A stretch of 64,000 bases of DNA from Arthrobacter sp. PAMC25284 (GCF_019443425.1 NZ_CP080382.1:1736001-1800000); one strand, 5' to 3'. Shown: positions 24,633-32,851, counted from the first letter of the stretch. The notes: a model not told the origin generated them from the letters alone. Numbers and translations: made by a program.

Positions 24633-25532
24633 ATGCAGACTTTCCTCCCCTTCCCCGATTTCCGGCAAAGCGCCTCGGTCCTGGACGACGTCCGGCTCGA
24701 AAAGCAGCGCATCGAAGCGCTGCAAACCCTCCGGGCGCTGGTGATCCCGGAGTATGGCCGGCAGGACCACCCCGCCATCCAGATGTGGATGGGCTACGTC
24801 CCGGCTCTGACCATGTACGGACTGGCGATGGCGGATGAGTGGATTTCCCGCGGGCACGAGGATTCCACCCGTGCGAAGATCATGGAATTCGCCCCACAGG
24901 CAGCGCACCCCGATTACGCCGCCAAAATCCCGATGCCGCCATGGCTTGGGAATGAAGACCTCCACTTGAGCCACCGCTCGCGGCTTGTTACCAAGGATCC
25001 GCGTTTTTATCTGCCGCTGTTCCCCGATACGGAGGCCGATCTCGAGTTTGTCTGGCCCAAACCGAAGCACCTTCTCCTGCCGGAAGACCCCGCTGGCGAC
25101 CGGATGTGGGTGCTGCGGCTGCCCATCGGCGACACTGATCCCGCTAAGCTGGACGCCGTCAGCCTCCCGCCCGTGGGCCGCGCGAAGAACGCTCCCGCCG
25201 ACGACGAATACCAGTTCGTCTACGCCGAGCCCGGCTCCCGGCGCCCGACCAAGGAACGGAAGCTGCCGCCAAAGCAGCTCACGAAGAAGCCCACCCGGAA
25301 ACGCCAGCAGCAGGAGCAGGCGTTCACTACGCTGCCCGGCAACTCCGTAGTTGCCGTGCCGTTCGACGGCGGCACCTCGTTCGCCGTAGGCCGGGTCCAG
25401 GGACGGCCGATCACCGTCGACGGACACTTTGCCCGCCACTTCACAGTCGATGAGATCAGGGAACGCTCCGCTTTTGATTACCCGGCGCTGCTGCAGGATC
25501 CCCGGCTGTTCTTCCCGATTCCGGCCCAGTAG
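24633..25532 (+). CDS. MSMEG_6728-family protein
   Basis: 299 residues. The ATG at 24633 has GGAGAG just before it. The N-terminal half has the family pattern FLPFPDFRQSASVLDDVRLE, then KQRIEALQTLRALVIPEYGR and HPAIQMWMGYVPALTMYGLA, followed by LGNEDLHLSHRSRLVTKDP. This domain (residues 1-150) is common in actinobacteria and resembles pyrimidine-dimer DNA glycosylase-like proteins. The C-terminal half has a Lys/Arg-rich linker (KKPTRKRQQQEQ) and a small beta domain. Function is not established. The family name is from memory. Confidence 0.7.
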   Translation: MQTFLPFPDFRQSASVLDDVRLEKQRIEALQTLRALVIPEYGRQDHPAIQMWMGYVPALTMYGLAMADEWISRGHEDSTRAKIMEFAPQAAHPDYAAKIPMPPWLGNEDLHLSHRSRLVTKDPRFYLPLFPDTEADLEFVWPKPKHLLLPEDPAGDRMWVLRLPIGDTDPAKLDAVSLPPVGRAKNAPADDEYQFVYAEPGSRRPTKERKLPPKQLTKKPTRKRQQQEQAFTTLPGNSVVAVPFDGGTSFAVGRVQGRPITVDGHFARHFTVDEIRERSAFDYPALLQDPRLFFPIPAQ

Positions 25533-25555
25533 GTTCAGGGTCCGGGGGCCCGCCG

Positions 25556-26017
25556 TCAGCAGTTAACGGTTTGCTGCAGCGGCGCCCCGACCCAGGAGCC
25601 GACTTTTGCCGCCACGCTGAAGGTGTATTTACCCTTACCTGCCGTTATTGCCATGGGGATCTGAAAGGTGCCGGTGGCTGCGACGTCGTTTTGAAGGGGC
25701 GAGCCGACAGGCGGGGTCAGCGTTGCGCGATAGCCGGTGGCCCGGCTCACCGAGGCCACGGAACTGAAGACAATAGACGCACCCCTTTGGCCCTGGCTGG
25801 TTGTGCAAACGAGCGTACCGGCGGCAGAGGCCGGGGCCGGAATTTGATACGTCCCCACACCCAGCGCGGCCGATACCTGCACGGTGAACGCCGCCCAAGC
25901 CAGACCCGGCGCGCACAGTGCCAACATCCCGGCCAGCGGTAGCGCCAGCAGCAATTTCCGACGCGCCACCTTACGGGGCGAATCTGCGGTCGCGCTCCTG
26001 ACGGCTTTCACGTGCAC
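25556..26017 (-). CDS. exported protein with a beta-sandwich-like domain
   Basis: 153 residues from a GTG at 26017 with AAAGGAAG upstream. A Sec signal with a basic start (KVARRKLLLALPLAGMLAL) is followed by an AWA-like cleavage site. The mature domain is Thr/Ser/Val rich, with two cysteines (CTTSQGQ and the last residue) that could form a disulfide, and a segment ASVSRATGYRATLTPPVG that resembles fibronectin-type strands. It may be a surface protein. It is divergent from the response regulator gene, which could regulate it. Confidence 0.6.
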   Translation of the reverse strand: MHVKAVRSATADSPRKVARRKLLLALPLAGMLALCAPGLAWAAFTVQVSAALGVGTYQIPAPASAAGTLVCTTSQGQRGASIVFSSVASVSRATGYRATLTPPVGSPLQNDVAATGTFQIPMAITAGKGKYTFSVAAKVGSWVGAPLQQTVNC

Positions 26018-26196
26018 GGGCTTCCTTTTGGACTAATCGTCTGTCTCGTCCCACCCTGCCAGCCCAAGCACAAGTAAATAGGCCGGTATTCTTCAAGGTT
26101 TACTCAAGACAGATGTGCATCGCCCTGCTAGCTTGTAACTTACGTGACACGTGTGATCCATGTTACTAAAGACATCCGTGTGGGAGGTTTGGACTA

Positions 26197-27189
26197 ATGG
26201 CTGCACTTCCGGGACAGCTTCGTGCAGTCGTGATCGACGACGACAGTGATATCCGCCTTCTGCTGCGCCGCACTCTGGAAATGCAAGGATTTGCCGTAGC
26301 GGAAAGTGCGAACGGGACGGAAGCACTCCTCCACATCAAGGAGCACCAGCCGGACGTGGTGACCCTGGATCTCAATTTGCCGGACTTGGACGGCATGGAG
26401 GTGTGCCGCCGGCTGAGGAAATTCTCCCAAGCGTATGTCTTCATGGTCACCGCCCGGGCAGAGGAAATCGACGAGCTGATGGGCTTGGAAACCGGCGCGG
26501 ACGACTACATCAGCAAGCCCTTCAGCCCTCGCACCGTCCAGGCCAGGATCTCCGCCGCGCTCCGCCGCCACCGCCCTACGCCGCAAAGGCCCACCCCGCA
26601 ACGCCGGGCCAGCGACGTCGTGCCTATGACGGCAGCCGAAATCGCGGCGGCCAGCAATGGCCAACAGCGCCGCGCCACCGACGTCGACCCCGCCACCCCA
26701 GGCGCCGCACCTAACTACCAGCGCCGCGCCACCGACGTCGACCCCGCCACCCCAGGCGCCGCACCTAACTACCAGCGCCGCGCCACCGACGTCGACCCCG
26801 CCACCCCCACATCACGTACGCAGACGGCGACCTTGCGGGCGACGGGCGCCACCCGAGGCGTTGCCGACGACCTCACCGTACTCCGGCACGGGCCGTTGGC
26901 TGTCGAGGCAGAGGGCCGGATGGCGTCCCTGGATGGCGTGGAACTGGACCTTACCCGGACTGAATTCGACCTGCTGGTAGCCCTCACCGGCGCACCCCGG
27001 CGGGTTTGGACCCGTAGGGCGCTTCTGGAGAAGGTATGGGGCAACGACTGGTCCACAGACGAGCATCTGATCGAGGTGCACATCGGCAACCTGCGCCGGA
27101 AGCTCGGGGATAAAGGCCGGGAACCAAGGTTTATCCGGACAGTGCGTGGCGTGGGGTATCGGATGGCGCCGGCCGAAGTGGCAGCCTAG
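26197..27189 (+). CDS. OmpR-type response regulator with long repetitive linker
   Basis: 330 residues, about 100 more than usual for OmpR/PhoB regulators. Receiver domain residues 8-122 have the acidic DDD at 14-16, phosphoacceptor Asp58 (TLDLNLPDLDG), Thr85 and Lys107 (ISKPF). The winged-helix domain is at about 235-325 with LTRTEFDLLVALTGAPRRVW and LIEVHIGNLRRKLGD. Between them the linker holds nearly identical 18-residue repeats built on QRRATDVDPATPGAAPNY. The ATG at 26197 has GGGAGG upstream. It is followed after 16 bp by a GAF histidine kinase, its likely partner. The long linker may set the reach between receiver and DNA-binding domains. Confidence 0.85.
   Translation: MAALPGQLRAVVIDDDSDIRLLLRRTLEMQGFAVAESANGTEALLHIKEHQPDVVTLDLNLPDLDGMEVCRRLRKFSQAYVFMVTARAEEIDELMGLETGADDYISKPFSPRTVQARISAALRRHRPTPQRPTPQRRASDVVPMTAAEIAAASNGQQRRATDVDPATPGAAPNYQRRATDVDPATPGAAPNYQRRATDVDPATPTSRTQTATLRATGATRGVADDLTVLRHGPLAVEAEGRMASLDGVELDLTRTEFDLLVALTGAPRRVWTRRALLEKVWGNDWSTDEHLIEVHIGNLRRKLGDKGREPRFIRTVRGVGYRMAPAEVAA
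26665..26806 (+). repeat. 54-bp tandem repeat in the response regulator linker
   Basis: Copies begin at 26665, 26719 and 26773; the first two are practically identical and the third is cut after about 33 bp. A more diverged copy (QRRASDVVP) lies upstream. The period is a multiple of three, so changes in copy number would keep the reading frame. Confidence 0.9.
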
Positions 27190-27205
27190 GTGAAACTGAA
27201 ATCCC

Positions 27206-28483
27206 ATGACCTCTAACCTGAAAGACCACAGACCCGCCGTAGACGACGCGGAACCGTCCCGTGATTCGGTACTCGCCGACTACGGCCTGCCCGACCTTCA
27301 GCCCCACGTTGCCGCGGCGGGGACCGGCACTCCCGACACTCTCGATCAACTCCACAAGCTCTTGACGCTGGCAACCCGGATAACGCGGACGCCGTACGGG
27401 ATGGTCAACATCATCACCGAAGGGGCACGGCATCAGATCGCTGCCGTGGGGCTGGAACCAGGGATCTGTTCCATTGAAGATTCTCTTTGCGGCGCGGTCT
27501 TCCTCAGGGGTCAGACAACGGTGGTCCCCGACGCGTCGCGGGATCCGTTGTTCCAGAACAATCCCTTTGTCACCGGCGCGGCCGGTGCCGTGCGCTTCTA
27601 TGCCTCGGTTCCGCTGACAACGGCCTCTGGATTCGTCCTCGGCTCGCTGTGTGTCTTGTCGCCCGTACCTGGGGAGCTCCCCCGGGCCAGACGGGCGTAC
27701 CTGGAGATCATCGCCTCGCAGGTGGTCGCTGTTCTGGAACTCCATCACCATGCCAGGATGCTCGCCGTGAGCCTGGCGGACGCGCGGCGCAGCAACGAAT
27801 TGCTGACATCGTTCGCCGGCCGGATCAGCCACGAGCTGCGCAACCCGCTGACCAGCGTCCTCGGCTTCGCAGAGCTCGGCGAAGAGCGGACCCCGGCTGC
27901 CGCAGACGATTTCGCCATCATTGGCAGGACGTCCCGTCGGATGCTGGGCCGGGTGGATGACATGCTGGCCTTTTCGCGGATTGGCGGTGACGTCCGGCGC
28001 CAGCCGGTGTCCCTCGCCGCCCTGGTCCACGACGTTGAAGAAGACCTGGCGCGGCTCCTCCAGGACGCCGCGGCTGAGATTACCGTCGCCGACGTCCACT
28101 TCGACGCCGACGCCGGGCAGCTGCGCACGCTGTTGCAGAACCTCATCCACAATGCCGTCGCATACTGCCGTCCCGGCACGGCGCCCAGGATACTGGTGAC
28201 GGCCGAAAAAAAAGTCGACGAACTCACCATCCGGGTCGCAGACAACGGTAAGGGCATCCCGGCCGAGGACCGCGACCGCGTCACCGAGCCGCTCATCCGG
28301 CTGCACCGCGACGGCGACCCGCCAGGCTCCGGCTTCGGGCTTGCTACGTGTGTCCGGATTGCCGGCGCCCACGGCGGGCATCTTGAGATTGGCGAAGGAC
28401 CCGACGGTGGCGCTGTAGTGTCCTTGCGAATGCCGTTGGACATCCCGCCAACTGCCGCGGGCTCCGGCTGCACTTCGCATTAG
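27206..28483 (+). CDS. GAF-domain sensor histidine kinase
   Basis: 425 residues without membrane segments. A GAF domain spans about residues 45-185 (TRTPYGMVNIITEGARHQIA, then ASVPLTTASGFVLGSLCVLS). The HisKA domain carries the phospho-His in GRISHELRNPLTSVLGFAEL, and the ATPase domain has the N box NLIHNAVAYC, G1 DNGKGI and G2 GSGFGLATC. So it should phosphorylate the regulator encoded 16 bp upstream in response to a cytosolic signal. The two convergent genes downstream encode a degenerate Hpt-like protein and SipW-type signal peptidase, which suggests a link to surface-protein production. Confidence 0.88.
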   Translation: MTSNLKDHRPAVDDAEPSRDSVLADYGLPDLQPHVAAAGTGTPDTLDQLHKLLTLATRITRTPYGMVNIITEGARHQIAAVGLEPGICSIEDSLCGAVFLRGQTTVVPDASRDPLFQNNPFVTGAAGAVRFYASVPLTTASGFVLGSLCVLSPVPGELPRARRAYLEIIASQVVAVLELHHHARMLAVSLADARRSNELLTSFAGRISHELRNPLTSVLGFAELGEERTPAAADDFAIIGRTSRRMLGRVDDMLAFSRIGGDVRRQPVSLAALVHDVEEDLARLLQDAAAEITVADVHFDADAGQLRTLLQNLIHNAVAYCRPGTAPRILVTAEKKVDELTIRVADNGKGIPAEDRDRVTEPLIRLHRDGDPPGSGFGLATCVRIAGAHGGHLEIGEGPDGGAVVSLRMPLDIPPTAAGSGCTSH

Positions 28484-28525
28484 TTCAATTCCGCACTAGT
28501 TCCATACCGGACTAGTTCCATACCG

Positions 28526-28936
28526 CTAGGCGGCCTGGAGAATTTGCTCCGGCGCGGAGCGCTGTGCCTCCGTGGCCTCTGAACCGAACAGCTCCCGGGC
28601 CTGCTGGGCGAAATCGGCGGCGTTGGTGTCCAAACCCCCGGCGGCAACCCGGGCGGCAGCGAGGTCGCCGGCCCTGATCTGCCGTTCCACCTCCCGGCTT
28701 TGTGCTTCCAACTGCAGGGCGCCGGTCATGGCGGCCGACGTCGCGACGCTGAGGATGGCAATCAACGCGCCTTCGCTCTGTCCCTCGCGCAAATTGCCGT
28801 GGACGCTCCCGAGCCGGCCCGGTAGCCGTTCGAGGAAACGGCTGAGAATGCCCACGGCGTAAGCACGGGAGCTCAACTCAATAGACAGGCTGTCGATTCG
28901 TCCGATGTCCAGGACGAGTCCATCACAGGGGTTCAC
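28526..28936 (-). CDS. degenerate Hpt-like protein coupled to signal peptidase gene
   Basis: 136 residues from a GTG at 28936 that overlaps the stop of the signal peptidase gene (GTGA), so translation is coupled. Residues 25-115 fit the four-helix Hpt pattern: LSRFLERLPGRLGSVHGNLR, then AILSVATSAAMTGALQLE followed by EVERQIRAGDLAAARV. In a normal Hpt protein the aligned motif is about AHTLKGSSANLGA; here the phosphoacceptor His is Leu and the following Lys-Gly is Ala-Thr. It therefore cannot take part in phosphotransfer but could bind a receiver domain, perhaps that of the regulator at 26197-27189. The Hpt reading is my own alignment by eye. Confidence 0.55.
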   Translation of the reverse strand: MNPCDGLVLDIGRIDSLSIELSSRAYAVGILSRFLERLPGRLGSVHGNLREGQSEGALIAILSVATSAAMTGALQLEAQSREVERQIRAGDLAAARVAAGGLDTNAADFAQQARELFGSEATEAQRSAPEQILQAA

Positions 28937-29610
28937 TGCTGAATCTCCGGTTCCAAAACGTCAGATCCCCCGGAGTCACCGCTGGGGAGTTTCGGCTTGG
29001 CCCAGATCGACTTGAGCACAAGCAGTACAACCACGGCCGGAGCACCGTAGAGCAGCACGGTCTGAACGGGCGGCTGCCGGAGCACGCGGATACCGTCGCC
29101 GAGGTAAGGCACCACGGCCACGGTTCTGTAAACGTGGTTTTCGGAAAGAACAGCGGCCCAGGGATCGGCTCCCGGATTGGCATCACCCTTCGTGGTCACC
29201 GAAGTCAGGCCGGCCTTATCAGTGGTGATGCCGGTGACCCGGTGGGTTTCAATCCGGTGGTCGTCAATCGGGATGCTGTAGGTAATGATGTCGCCGACCA
29301 CCAGGTCCGACACCGGAATCTTCGAGCTGACGACCACATCGCCCGGGTTGATGCCCGGTGACATACTTCCGGTCAGCATCGTGGACGTCTGGTAATTCAG
29401 GAACCGTGGACCCACCGCCAGGAACAGGAAGATCGCTGCCGCCGAGATGAGCAGCAGCGCAATGAAGATGCGGCCGACGGCGGACGCGGCCTGAGCGGCC
29501 AGCCCCCCGGCTCGCGGTGCCGTTGCCGCGGCCCGCCGTCGACCGTGAGGAGCACGCGCATTGCGCGAGTCCGCCTTTGGGCGGGGCTCCAGCAGTTGCG
29601 TAGTGCTCAC
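28933..29610 (-). CDS. ER/archaeal-type signal peptidase I (SipW-like)
   Basis: 225 residues from a GTG at 29610 with AGGAGGA upstream. A basic N-terminus is followed by one membrane helix (FIALLLISAAAIFLFLAV). The catalytic Ser lies in TGSMSPGINPGDVVV, the catalytic His in RIETHRVTG, and TKGDANPGADP supplies the conserved Asp. His in place of Lys as general base marks the ER/SipW type. A second helix is near the C-terminus (TVLLYGAPAVVVLLVLKSIW). The gene follows that of the TasA/CalY-like protein, its expected substrate. Confidence 0.88.
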   Translation of the reverse strand: MSTTQLLEPRPKADSRNARAPHGRRRAAATAPRAGGLAAQAASAVGRIFIALLLISAAAIFLFLAVGPRFLNYQTSTMLTGSMSPGINPGDVVVSSKIPVSDLVVGDIITYSIPIDDHRIETHRVTGITTDKAGLTSVTTKGDANPGADPWAAVLSENHVYRTVAVVPYLGDGIRVLRQPPVQTVLLYGAPAVVVLLVLKSIWAKPKLPSGDSGGSDVLEPEIQQ

Positions 29611-29645
29611 GGAATGTTCCTCCTGCCAGTTGATTCATGTGGATT

Positions 29646-29688
29646 CTTCACGGGGCCCGGCCGCCCAGCACGGCCGGGCCCCGTGAAG
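29646..29688 (-). repeat. hairpin between the TasA-like and signal peptidase genes
   Basis: A perfect 18-bp stem (29646-29663 with 29671-29688) closes a CCCAGCA loop. It starts six bases after the TasA-like stop and lies 36 bp before the signal peptidase start. No T tract follows on the minus strand, so it may act as a partial terminator or as a 3' stabiliser that raises the yield of the upstream structural protein over the peptidase. Confidence 0.75.
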
Positions 29689-29693
29689 TTCGG

Positions 29694-30314
29694 TTACTTG
29701 TTGGTGGCTGCGCGGACTCCAGCGTTAAAGGTGAAGCCGATCGTGCTGTTTTTTCCCTGGAATTCGTTGCCTGCGCCCGACGGAACGGAAAGCGTGACGC
29801 GGAGGAAGTCAGTTCTACCTGCCACCGCGGAGGTCAGGTTCGAGAGCGCGAGGTTGCTGCCAGCCACCGCACGGCTCGCGAGGACCGTCGTGATCTGCGG
29901 GTTTCCCGCTCCCTGGCACGTGTAGGTGTAGGACGGCGCGACGCCGGCTTCAGTCCAGGCGACCGGGCAGCTTTCGATCTTCATCTGCAGGCCATTCTGA
30001 GTATCCGTGTCAAGGATGGACGACGGCGACGCAGCGGTGGTCAGTGTGATGCCGGTCAGGTCCTGGTCGCCGTTATTGACCAAAGTGAACGCGCGCTGCA
30101 TGGTGTCACCCGGGATGGCTCCGTTGGCAGCAACGTTGAGCCGGCTGTTCTCGCCGCTGGCGAGGTTGACCGTAGCGGCCTTAACCGGGGCGGACGCCGA
30201 GGTGCTGGCCGTAAAGCCACCGTAGGTGCCCAGCCCGGCCACACCCGCGGCTGCTGCCAGGAGAGCAGCGGACGCCAGGACCTTGCTGGATGTGGAATTT
30301 AGGTTGAGACCCAT
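29694..30314 (-). CDS. SipW-dependent TasA/CalY-like surface protein
   Basis: 206 residues. The ATG at 30314 is chosen because an upstream start would add an unlikely Arg/Pro stretch. The signal region (SSKVLASAALLAAAAGVAGL followed by GTYGGFTAST) matches SipW-type signal peptides, with a short mature end that begins FTASTSAS. The mature protein is Asn/Thr/Ser rich and predicted beta, with NVAANGAIPGDTMQRAFTLV and NNGDQDLTGITL, typical for the TasA/CalY (camelysin) fold. In Bacillus TasA forms biofilm fibres. Two Cys (ESCPVAW and YTYTCQG) could bond. Its processing by the adjacent signal peptidase is well supported. Confidence 0.8.
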   Translation of the reverse strand: MGLNLNSTSSKVLASAALLAAAAGVAGLGTYGGFTASTSASAPVKAATVNLASGENSRLNVAANGAIPGDTMQRAFTLVNNGDQDLTGITLTTAASPSSILDTDTQNGLQMKIESCPVAWTEAGVAPSYTYTCQGAGNPQITTVLASRAVAGSNLALSNLTSAVAGRTDFLRVTLSVPSGAGNEFQGKNSTIGFTFNAGVRAATNK

Positions 30315-30514
30315 CGGAGTTCCGTTTCGTGAAGCCGGACCGCATGGACCGGGTAAATGGACAATGTGCCGGCCCCCCACAGGCTGACGAATGCAACATT
30401 GCCCGGGTCCCCTCAAGCCGGCGCATCATCAGGGGACAAGATCCCAGCAAGTTTTCCTCAAGCCGACCCCGGGCCCGTCACAACGGCAGGGATGAACACT
30501 GGCAGACTGTTCGC

Positions 30515-31441
30515 ATGACTGTACTTATGGCCGGTTGCGGCGATCTCGGCACGGAGACGGGGCTGCACTTCGCGGCAGCGGGGCACAGGGTTGTGGGGTG
30601 GCGGCGCTCGCCGGACAAGATCCCGCCCGGGATCGAGGGCGTCGGTGTTGACTTGAGCAGCGGTGAACTGCCGCCCCTCCCGGCGGAAACGACCGCCGTC
30701 GTCGTCTCTCTGGCCGCAGACACCCCCACAGAGGAGGCCTACCGGGCTGCCTACGTGGACGGGCTGGGACACGTGCTCGACGCCGTTGACGCCGCCCGCG
30801 CTGCCGGCGCGGGCGCACCGGACCGCATCGTCTTTGTCTCCTCCACCGCTGTCTACGGCGACGCCGGTGGCGGCTGGGTTGATGAAAACACGACGCCGGA
30901 CCCCGGCGGTTTTTCCGGCCGCATCATGCTCGAGGCAGAGAACCTGCTTGCCAGCAGGCTGCGCGGCACCGGCATCACACCGGTGGTCCTCCGGCTCGGC
31001 GGCATTTACGGTCCGGGCCGGACCCGGCTCATTGACCAGGTCCGCGGCGGAAACGCCGTGGTGCCGGCGGAATCCCGCTTCACCAACCGCATCCACCGGG
31101 ATGACGCCGCCGCGGCGATCGTGCACCTGTGCACGATGGACGAGGAACCCGGGCCGCTCTACCTGGGTGTGGACAACGACCCCGCCGAACTCGGCGACGT
31201 CCTGCGCTTCCTGGCCACCGAGATGGGACTCCCGCTGCCCGCGCCCGAGGAGCCGTCGCGGGGCGAGGCGTCGGGCGATGGGCCGTCGCGGGGCGAACCG
31301 TCGCGAAGTGAGCCGTCGCGCGGCGGGAACAAGCGGTGCAGCAACTCACGCCTCCTCGGGACCGGCTTCACGTTCCACTACCCCACCTTCCGTGAGGGTT
31401 ACCAGGCGCTCCTGGCCGGCATCGGCGTTCGGCACCCCTGA
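30515..31441 (+). CDS. NAD(P)-dependent epimerase/dehydratase-like SDR protein
   Basis: 308 residues. The ATG at 30515 begins the Rossmann fold directly: VLMAGCGDLGTETGLHFAAA, the GxxGxxG region, then DRIVFVSSTAVYGDAGGGWV and the second half with VVLRLGGIYGPGRTRL. The YxxxK motif is replaced by RIML (SGRIMLEAENLL), so normal SDR chemistry is doubtful. Near residue 245-270 there is an inserted EPSRGE-type low-complexity stretch made by 15-bp repeats. It resembles YeeZ-type atypical SDRs. Substrate unknown; it reads toward the DUF1622 gene. Confidence 0.7.
   Translation: MTVLMAGCGDLGTETGLHFAAAGHRVVGWRRSPDKIPPGIEGVGVDLSSGELPPLPAETTAVVVSLAADTPTEEAYRAAYVDGLGHVLDAVDAARAAGAGAPDRIVFVSSTAVYGDAGGGWVDENTTPDPGGFSGRIMLEAENLLASRLRGTGITPVVLRLGGIYGPGRTRLIDQVRGGNAVVPAESRFTNRIHRDDAAAAIVHLCTMDEEPGPLYLGVDNDPAELGDVLRFLATEMGLPLPAPEEPSRGEASGDGPSRGEPSRSEPSRGGNKRCSNSRLLGTGFTFHYPTFREGYQALLAGIGVRHP
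31250..31324 (+). repeat. five degenerate 15-bp tandem repeats inside the SDR gene
   Basis: Units built on GAGCCGTCGCGGGGC follow one another and encode EPSRG, EASGD, GPSRG, EPSRS, EPSRG. The insert lies in a loop near the C-terminal part of the protein and keeps the frame. Confidence 0.75.
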
Positions 31442-31500
31442 CCAGGGCGTCGGACGCCGTACGGCGCCCCCGCGCCGCACGGGGCCCGCGCCGCGCACGG

Positions 31501-31558
31501 CGGGCGACCATGCGAGCAACCAGGCGGGCGACCATGCGAGCAACCAGGCGGGCGACCA
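31501..31558 (+). repeat. 24-bp tandem repeat before the DUF1622 gene
   Basis: Two identical copies of a 24-bp unit (31501-31524 and 31525-31548, starting CGGGCGACCATGCGAGC) and a partial third (31549-31558) end 14 bp before the ATG at 31573, just before its AAAGGAAATC ribosome site. Other GC-rich, CGGCGC-type runs precede it from 31450. Copy number could change leader length. Confidence 0.85.
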
Positions 31559-31572
31559 GCTGAAAGGAAATC

Positions 31573-31995
31573 ATGGATTTTCAAGGCACGATTGAGACCG
31601 TCGGCACCTACGTGGACGTTGCCGGTGTGGCCGTTATGGTGTTCGGCGCCGTCGTCTCGATTCCCCTGGCCCTGCGCGGATTCCAGCTCCGCGGCCGGCC
31701 GCCGGGATCGGGTCCGCTCTCCGTTTACCGGTCCTACCGGCAATTGCTCGGCCGCTCCATCCTGCTGGGACTCGAGTTCCTCGTCGCGGCGGACATTATC
31801 CGCACCGTAGCCATCACCCCGACTTTCGAAAGCGTGGGTGTGCTGGGGGTCATCGTGCTGATTCGTACCTTCCTGAGCTTCTCGCTGGAATTGGAAATCA
31901 CCGGACGCTGGCCGTGGCAAAAAGAACCTGCTGAGGGGCCTGACGGTTCGTCCGATAGCGGAAAGTCCTTTTCCGGTGTTGGCGGCGCTGGCTAA
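31573..31995 (+). CDS. DUF1622-family membrane protein
   Basis: 140 residues. The ATG at 31573 has AAAGGAAAT upstream. Three hydrophobic segments (YVDVAGVAVMVFGAVVSIPL, ILLGLEFLVAADIIRTVAIT, VGVLGVIVLIRTFLSFSLEL) and the conserved-looking RQLLGRSILLGLEFLVAADI and FLSFSLELEITGRWPW match DUF1622, small inner-membrane proteins of unknown role. The C-terminal 25 residues are polar and Gly/Ser rich. Confidence 0.75.
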   Translation: MDFQGTIETVGTYVDVAGVAVMVFGAVVSIPLALRGFQLRGRPPGSGPLSVYRSYRQLLGRSILLGLEFLVAADIIRTVAITPTFESVGVLGVIVLIRTFLSFSLELEITGRWPWQKEPAEGPDGSSDSGKSFSGVGGAG

Positions 31996-32047
31996 GCTCA
32001 TGCCATGACCGAGACGCCAGCTTCACCTGCCGCAAAGACTGAGCCGC

Positions 32048-32776
32048 GTGGGCTCTGATCCGTGGCCTGTCCCCCCGGAGCTACCGGCCCCCGTCATCAT
32101 GGGCCAGCAGTGGACCGACGCCGTCTTCCTCCACTGGCGCATCCCGGAGCCCGTCGCAGCGGCCTTTATGCCCCCAGGCGTGGTCCCTGATACTTTCGAT
32201 GGCGCCGCGTGGGTAGGGCTGATCGGATTCCGGATGAAGGGCGCGGGGCTGGGACGCGGACCGGGGATACCGTATTTCGGCAGCTTCAATGAAATTAACG
32301 TCCGGCTGTACTCGCGTGAACCCGACGGGACACGCGGCGTGGTCTTTCTCACCCTGGATGCAGGCCGGCTGGCCGTCGTCCTAACTGCCCGGACCGCCGG
32401 CATTCCTTATGTCTGGTCGCAGGACCGCTTCCGTGCTTCCAACCCTGCCGATCCGTCCACCGGGTACTCCGTACGCAGGTTTGGCGGCGGCGCGCGGAGC
32501 GACTTCGCCGTGACCCCGGCGTTCGACGACCCCGCCACCGATGAACTTTCCGTTCATCTCACCGCACGGTTTGGGCTGCACACGCGTTTTCGCGACAAGA
32601 CGCTGTATGTGCCCAACACCCACACGCCGTGGCTGCTGTACCGGGCGAAGGTGACAACTCTGGAAGATCAACTGATCGCGGCCGCCGGCATCGAGGTGGC
32701 CGGCCCCCCGGATTCTGTGCTCTTCTCCCCCGGCGTGTTTACCCGGTTTGGCCGGCCACGGGCGCTGCAGGCCTGA
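32048..32776 (+). CDS. DUF2071 (YqjF-like) protein
   Basis: 242 residues from a GTG at 32048. The family pattern is clear: MGQQWTDAVFLHWRIPEPVA, GAAWVGLIGFRMKGAGLG, FGSFNEINVRLYSR and VFLTLDAGRLAVVLTART. Function of DUF2071 proteins is unknown. Start is uncertain: an ATG at 32005 opens 17 codons that run into TGA at 32056, and deleting one G of the run at 32050-32052 would join them to this frame, so the true N-terminus may be 15 residues longer with a frameshift. No strong ribosome site is present for either start. Confidence 0.75.
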   Translation: MGSDPWPVPPELPAPVIMGQQWTDAVFLHWRIPEPVAAAFMPPGVVPDTFDGAAWVGLIGFRMKGAGLGRGPGIPYFGSFNEINVRLYSREPDGTRGVVFLTLDAGRLAVVLTARTAGIPYVWSQDRFRASNPADPSTGYSVRRFGGGARSDFAVTPAFDDPATDELSVHLTARFGLHTRFRDKTLYVPNTHTPWLLYRAKVTTLEDQLIAAAGIEVAGPPDSVLFSPGVFTRFGRPRALQA

Positions 32777-32851
32777 GCAGCGGGTTGCCTGGCCACCGTC
32801 AGGTTTTCGGACGCACACTAAATTGTCGTACCCCTCTGGCAAAGTAAAACC

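Noticed and set aside
26665..26806. CRISPR-like or integron-like repeat
   Set aside because: The 54-bp copies are contiguous and in frame inside a regulator gene, which explains them as a protein repeat.
31501..31558. CRISPR-like array
   Set aside because: The 24-bp units are directly adjacent without spacers, so this is an ordinary tandem repeat. No cas genes are present.
31346..31574. Minus-strand frame with VARLVARM repeats
   Set aside because: It is produced by the 24-bp tandem repeat before the DUF1622 gene. No start or ribosome site supports it.
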